Positions 54,601 to 60,600 of a DNA stretch of 64,000 nucleotides are shown here, one piece after another. A program made the translations under genes and the position numbers. Source of the stretch: Maniola hyperantus (Eukaryota > Arthropoda > Insecta > Lepidoptera > Nymphalidae); assembly GCF_902806685.2 (NCBI RefSeq), contig NC_048539.1, positions 15,044,378 to 15,108,377 on the forward strand. Direction: 5' to 3'. Positions within the stretch are counted from its first letter, which is position 1, and every line of letters starts with the position of its first letter. Under the pieces are notes generated by a model. The model was given only the letters and a program-made list of their open reading frames with translations. It was not told the DNA's origin and made no database searches.

Positions 54601-57600
54601 CAAAAATTCAATTTGACAGGTCTAACTTTTTTAAGATCATTAAGTCAATCGTTCGATATCTGATGATATTATCGTGCGACCCAGCACGGTTGAACAAGCG
54701 ACGTAAAAGTTTACAGCGCCATCTACATTGCCGTTTGTTAACTTGAATTTTCCTTAGAGACCAGAAGTGACAGAACAATGGACAAAAGAACGTTAATACT
54801 AGATAGGCATTCATGTAGGATAGTAGGTAGCATGAATTTTACATTTAAATAGGTACTCAAAATTTCAGTACACGCTACAAATTTAAAAAATAGTCTAAAG
54901 TCACGAGGTTTGACAGCTTTAAATTAAATTTAAAATTGACAAACTGTCTGTCCTTTTCATATATTACATGAGTAAGAAAAGAACGCAAATATCTAATGTA
55001 TGTTTTTTATTACGAAATGTAGAAAATGTTTTCTAATATCAACTTCAGTTTATTATAAATCTTAATTCTTAACACTTGAACATCAAGTTTAAGAACATCC
55101 GCAAAATATTTATATTTAAGACTTCTTGTACAGTAAATAAAACAAGATTCGAAAAGATTTTTTTAAATAAAAACAAAAATATTTATTCAAAAATAAAAAT
55201 TAACATCATGTAGGTATTGTAGGCAATAAGTCTATTTTTTTTTATCTTAATTTGACATAGTAGGTATCACAGCCCCGCGCTAATCTAGTGCGGGATAGCG
55301 CGGGTCACTAACAAAATGTCGTATCTGTCCTTTTCTTATTACACTGGTAAGAAATAGATGCAATACTCTAAATTTTAGTTGCGCTCGGAATCAGTACGAA
55401 TATCAACAACTTCCAACTTCAGTTTATTATAAACCAACATGAACATAAAGTTTAAATAACGATTGCAATTTTTTTATATTTTAACCTCTTGTCATGGACA
55501 GTATATGTAATTAAAAGGATTTGAAAAAATATTTATTTATTTATTTCCTAAAATAAAACTTAACACCTAAGCAATAATTACTTCTAAATTAAAATAAGGA
55601 CCTTGGCTCTTATTTTCCGCGCTGCATCTGAAGCTTCTTGTATTTTTGCTTTGCTTTACATTGTATTTCTGATTTTCTTAATTCAACTAGACTATCACTT
55701 ATTTCAAACTAGACTATATGATGCCCGCGATTTCGTCCGTGTGAATTTAGTTTTTAAAAAATCCCGTAGGCACACTTTAATTTTCCGGGATAAAAAGTAG
55801 CCTTTGTCCTATCCCGGGATGCAAGTAAACTCTGTACCGAATTTCATCAAATCGGTTAAACTGTTGGTCCGTAAAAGGCTGGCAGACAGACAGACGCACT
55901 TTCCCATGTATAATATTAATATCGCAATATGGAATAATATGTATGGACCTTGTAGATACTTAAACCGCTGTAAACAGGTCATCTTACCAAGGAGGGCGCG
56001 TTAGTCCCGCTTGCACGCTCGCCTACGGTTCACGACTCACGTTGACATAGCGTATAAGTCCCGCAAATTGCTATTACGCTGGAACCATGTCTCATTAACA
56101 TCGAAATGACGTCATTTTGACGTCAGCCGAAATAAAAATTTACCATCAGCTCGAAACTTCACCCTAGTACTGACGTGAATGTCACTAAAATAGCGGCCAC
56201 GCGCATTAGCAATTTTCGGAATTTATAATAAAAGGCACATAAATACAAAACGTAAATGTACCTTTTTCCAAAAATTGAAATGGTCAAAATTTGACGTTCT
56301 CATAGCAAAAAAATATAATTCGAGATTAATATTATGGACTAACCAAAAAACGGTTGAACACGTGACGTTTAAGTTGTCAGCGCCATCTATACTGTCATTT
56401 GTTAATTAAATTTTTCTTAGAGCCAGAAAGAGGCCAGACGGGCGTCCGCTGCCCCGTGAGCTCCTACTTCACGTATCAACGGTACCTCCCAACGAGGGCA
56501 CTAGGGGCGACGAAGAGGACGACACATCGGACACGACATACAACCACAGGATACGATACCCCATCCACGCACAACAGACAGAAATGTTTAAGTGCGGAAA
56601 CCAGCCCAGAGCGAAGAGAGATAGAAGACCCACTGGATATGACACCCCCCCAATCACCAAATCTTACACCTAGCACCAACGTAGAGATGAATCCAGATGC
56701 TGCAAGGCCGAGTTTGTCAAGAAGACACCACAACAAAAAAAACAGTACAATGAATGAATGATAATTTAAAATTGAATGAGTAGCCTTTTACTATTATTTA
56801 ATTTAAGTATTTTAATATCGTTTTTTTTTTGTTATATTTTTTATTTTCATTTGTTAGAATAGAATAGAATAGAATGTTTTTTTATTCAAGTAAACTTTTT
56901 ACAAGTGTTTATGAATAGTCAGGTAGTTTTAATTTACCACTGGTTCGGAACGCCGTTCCCACCGAGAAGAACCAGCAAGAAACTCGGCGGTTGCTCTTTT
57001 TAATTTTTCATATTATTATACCGTATTCATATGTTATTATACTGTACTATACAAGCCATTGCAGCCCCGTGCATTGCTGGAGCGAGTCAAATTTAATTTG
57101 TTAAAATTATATTATCTGTTCTTTGTTTTTAAAATTAAGCTAGATTGTACATTTATAATTATTATGATAAGTATGCATGATTTAATACGCAGACTAACGC
57201 ATTGAGGGTCAAACCTCTGTGGTTTTTTTTGCAATGCGTGCTACCTAATATATTTTTTGTATGTTGATAATAAATTGAAAAAAAAAAACAATGAGCAGAT
57301 TTTTTTTTATTCATTATAGGAAAACGCTTGACCACAATCACACCTGATGGAAAGTAATGATGCGGCCTAAGATGGGACGCGTTTACCTAGAAGATGCCTA
57401 TTCACTCTTGTTTTAAAGATACCCGGGTTGTAAATGGTAGGAAACACATATGTACTGTTAGACGGCATAAAAACTAGGTGATTATCTGTAGCGTGCTCTA
57501 CGGAGTAGCATCTATGCGAAATGTCACTCTGAAATGGCGCGTAAAAAGTGGTGTTTGCTCTTGTGTTGATATAAATAATAATTACTATGTGAACAGTGAA

Positions 57601-60600
57601 TAAAAGCGTTCTAAAGTATATCAAAGTAGTTTTCATTCTAATAGTACATAGGTCATCTTACCGACTAGGGCGTGTTTGTCCCGCTTGCGCGCTCGCCTCT
57701 CGGGTTCTCGGTAGACGTTGACATGTATAGCGCGCACGGCGGGCAGGCCGCTGAACTCGTATACTTCGCCCCAGAAGCACAGCTCCGACTTCAGCTTCGA
57801 CGACGACCTGGAAATCATTGACTTATATATTACTTCGTATGGACAGGGCTATTATATAACAAATAAAATGGCAGATTCACCGCAGAAACACCGATTCAGT
57901 GCTAAAGCACCAATGCAACCTCAGTGACGTCTGGATTTTAAACGAGTCGTTCATTAGTATCTAAGAGGTGGCGTTGATTTATTTGGTTCCAAAACCGTGA
58001 AAAATTTTGTTCGCTTGGGCATATCTTGTTATTTATATCGATGCCTGGAAATAATTTGTTTTATCACAATCTATACTTCTATACTAAGATTATAAAAAGT
58101 GTGTTTGTTTGCATGTACTTCCTTCACGCCCTAACTAAGCAATCAATCGACTTGATTTTTGGTATGTAGATAGTTGAAAGGATGGGGAATAAATAACTAA
58201 AAACATTTTTTATTAAATTAAACTTTTACAAGTACTTTTGAATCGTCAAATGCATCTATCACTGGTTCGGAATGCCTTTCCTGCCGAGAAGAACAAGCAA
58301 GAATTTCGGCGGCGGCGGTTTTTGGGCGTACATTTTGTGGTCTAGGCATAAAATCATCACTTCTATGAATATAATATGTATTATAGGAATGTTTAAATGT
58401 TTTGAAGGTTTGGCATTGGTTTTATTATTTCACTTCTCAATAGAGCAAGGTGGAGTTCACGCCGATGCATAATTCGACGTCTACGTTACTAGTTACTGCC
58501 AGTTTACGAATTGTGCTTAATTTTCCTGTAAGTCCGTCAAAATAAATATCTCAAAACAATAAACTACAAAAGTATAACGTTTATTTTGGATAAATTGGAT
58601 CAAAACCTCCAGTAGTTTGAGCTGTGCGTTGAGAGATCAGTCAGTCAGTCACCTTTTTGTTTTATATACGTATATTATTTAGATTTCAATTATAATGCAA
58701 TGTCTTTCATTCATGGACTATAGTACGCGACAGATACTATACCCCGATTTCCATCTCGACCTGTCGCGAACTATACTTTGGCCAGAACCCCTTTGTCGAC
58801 TGGGCATTTCCCTTTTATGGATTGATGGTTTAATGTACATTGACTAACCTCGCATACAAAGTATCGTCGAGGAGTATTTCGCAGTAGTATCGTTTCTTGG
58901 GCGGGATGGCCTTAGCCTCCAGCAGCCACAACTTGACCGTCCGCTCGCAGCGTCGCGTGCGGATCTCGTCCGGCCGCGCCGCTTGTCTTAAACTGAAAGT
59001 AATAATAACACAATCAATTAATTAACCGACTTCAAAAAAAGGAGGAGGTTCTCAATTCGTCGAAATCTTTTTTATTTTTTATTTTTATGTGTTACCGGAT
59101 TACTCGAAGACGCCTGGACCGATTTTGAAAATTCTTTTTTTGTTTGAAAGGGTCAAGAAATACTTCAAAGTTGGTCCCATTTAAATTTGGTGAAGATCTG
59201 ATGAACATCTTCGAAGATAAATAATGGAACTCCTCAACGGATAAGTGTAAATTGCTCGCGATCAGTGTAATAGCTTAGTAAACAGTAGATTTTTAACCAG
59301 GCATAGCATATTTTAATACCATAGGGCCACTAAAAATTGTGAAATAAAAATTTTTAACAAAAAAAAAATAAAAACCGACTTCGATACACAAACATTAAAA
59401 ATAATTTAATTTATTACCGAATATATTATGTATACAAGAGTTAATATAGTTCCATAATAATATTTTTTGGGGTCGGTGCCAATGAGGTGCCATTGTGGAG
59501 TCTCTTAAAAATATGAAGTCTAGACGATTCGCGCAGCTAAAGCTAATTTTGGCACCGGCACCAAAAAGTAAACTTTCACAAGTACTTTTGAATCGTCGGA
59601 TGCATCTACCACTGGTTCTGAATGCCTTTCCTACCGAGAAGAACCAGCAAGAAACTCGGCGGTTGCTCTTTTCAAATATTTGATATACAATATTATGCCA
59701 TATATAAAAAAGTATTTGCAGTCCTGTGCGTTGCTGGAACAAGCTGCAGGTCAAATCCACGCTCTTTTACCATTTAGATAATCTTCAATTGTGTAATATG
59801 CTTTTTTCAGGAGCATACTTTTAATAGATTTTTTAAACTTGTTTAAAGGTAAGTCCAAAATAGAGGTACCGTATTATTATTCAAGAAAGAAGAAGAATAA
59901 ATTAGATCTCCAAGAAGGCAGTCACGCTCCAAAGACCTCGTCATTACCTTTTCGTCGTTGTCGCAAGCGCCAACCTATCTTGCACTAAAAAAATCTTTGT
60001 TCAAGGCAAATTTTGCACAAAACTTAGTTATTTTGATATAATTAGATATTGAGGCTAATTCCGTTGTACACAATCTCTAAACTAAACTAAAATGATATGT
60101 CTAAATCTATTGCTATCCCTTTCATAATTTTTCCTGCAGAAAAGGATAGCACTAGATTTAGATCTGTTATTTTGGTTTAGTTTAGAGATTGTGTACAAGA
60201 GAATCGGCCCCAATGTCCAAAAATTCGTCGAGGTTTTGTAAGAATTGAACCCCTCTTTTTTTATTTAATTTTCAAGGATAAAAAGTAGCCCAATATACCT
60301 GGGGAAGGACAAAGGCTACTTTTGATCCCAGAAAATCAAAGAGGTTCCACGGGATTTTTAAAATTCTAAATCCACGCCGACGAAGTCTGGGCATCATCTA
60401 GTACCAAAATAAATAAGGTTCATCAAACCGGGAAAATTGCATAAAGAAGTTGATTCCTTTTGAAAGTCCGTCCGAGCCTTTGACGAATACATATATTCAT
60501 ACTTATATGAATTTCGTAATAATACGCCATGAATCGCATAATAATATTGAGGGGGAGAAAGTAGCAACGACGCCTTGTCGGATCAAATATCTTCCATTAT

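Larger units (their letters stand above)
52776..57661 (-). other. raskol intron D-E, repeat-filled
   Basis: A 4.9-kb intron made almost wholly of repeats listed separately: foldbacks, a decayed tandem array, a duplicated segment, a Helitron-like element, the decayed exon D' copy, a LINE 3' end and a SINE. Confidence 0.7.

Noticed and set aside
56399..56761. 120-codon ORF as an independent gene
   Set aside because: Its start lies in another repeat, and its end leads into a LINE-type 3' UTR and A-run. It is better explained as the end of a LINE protein.
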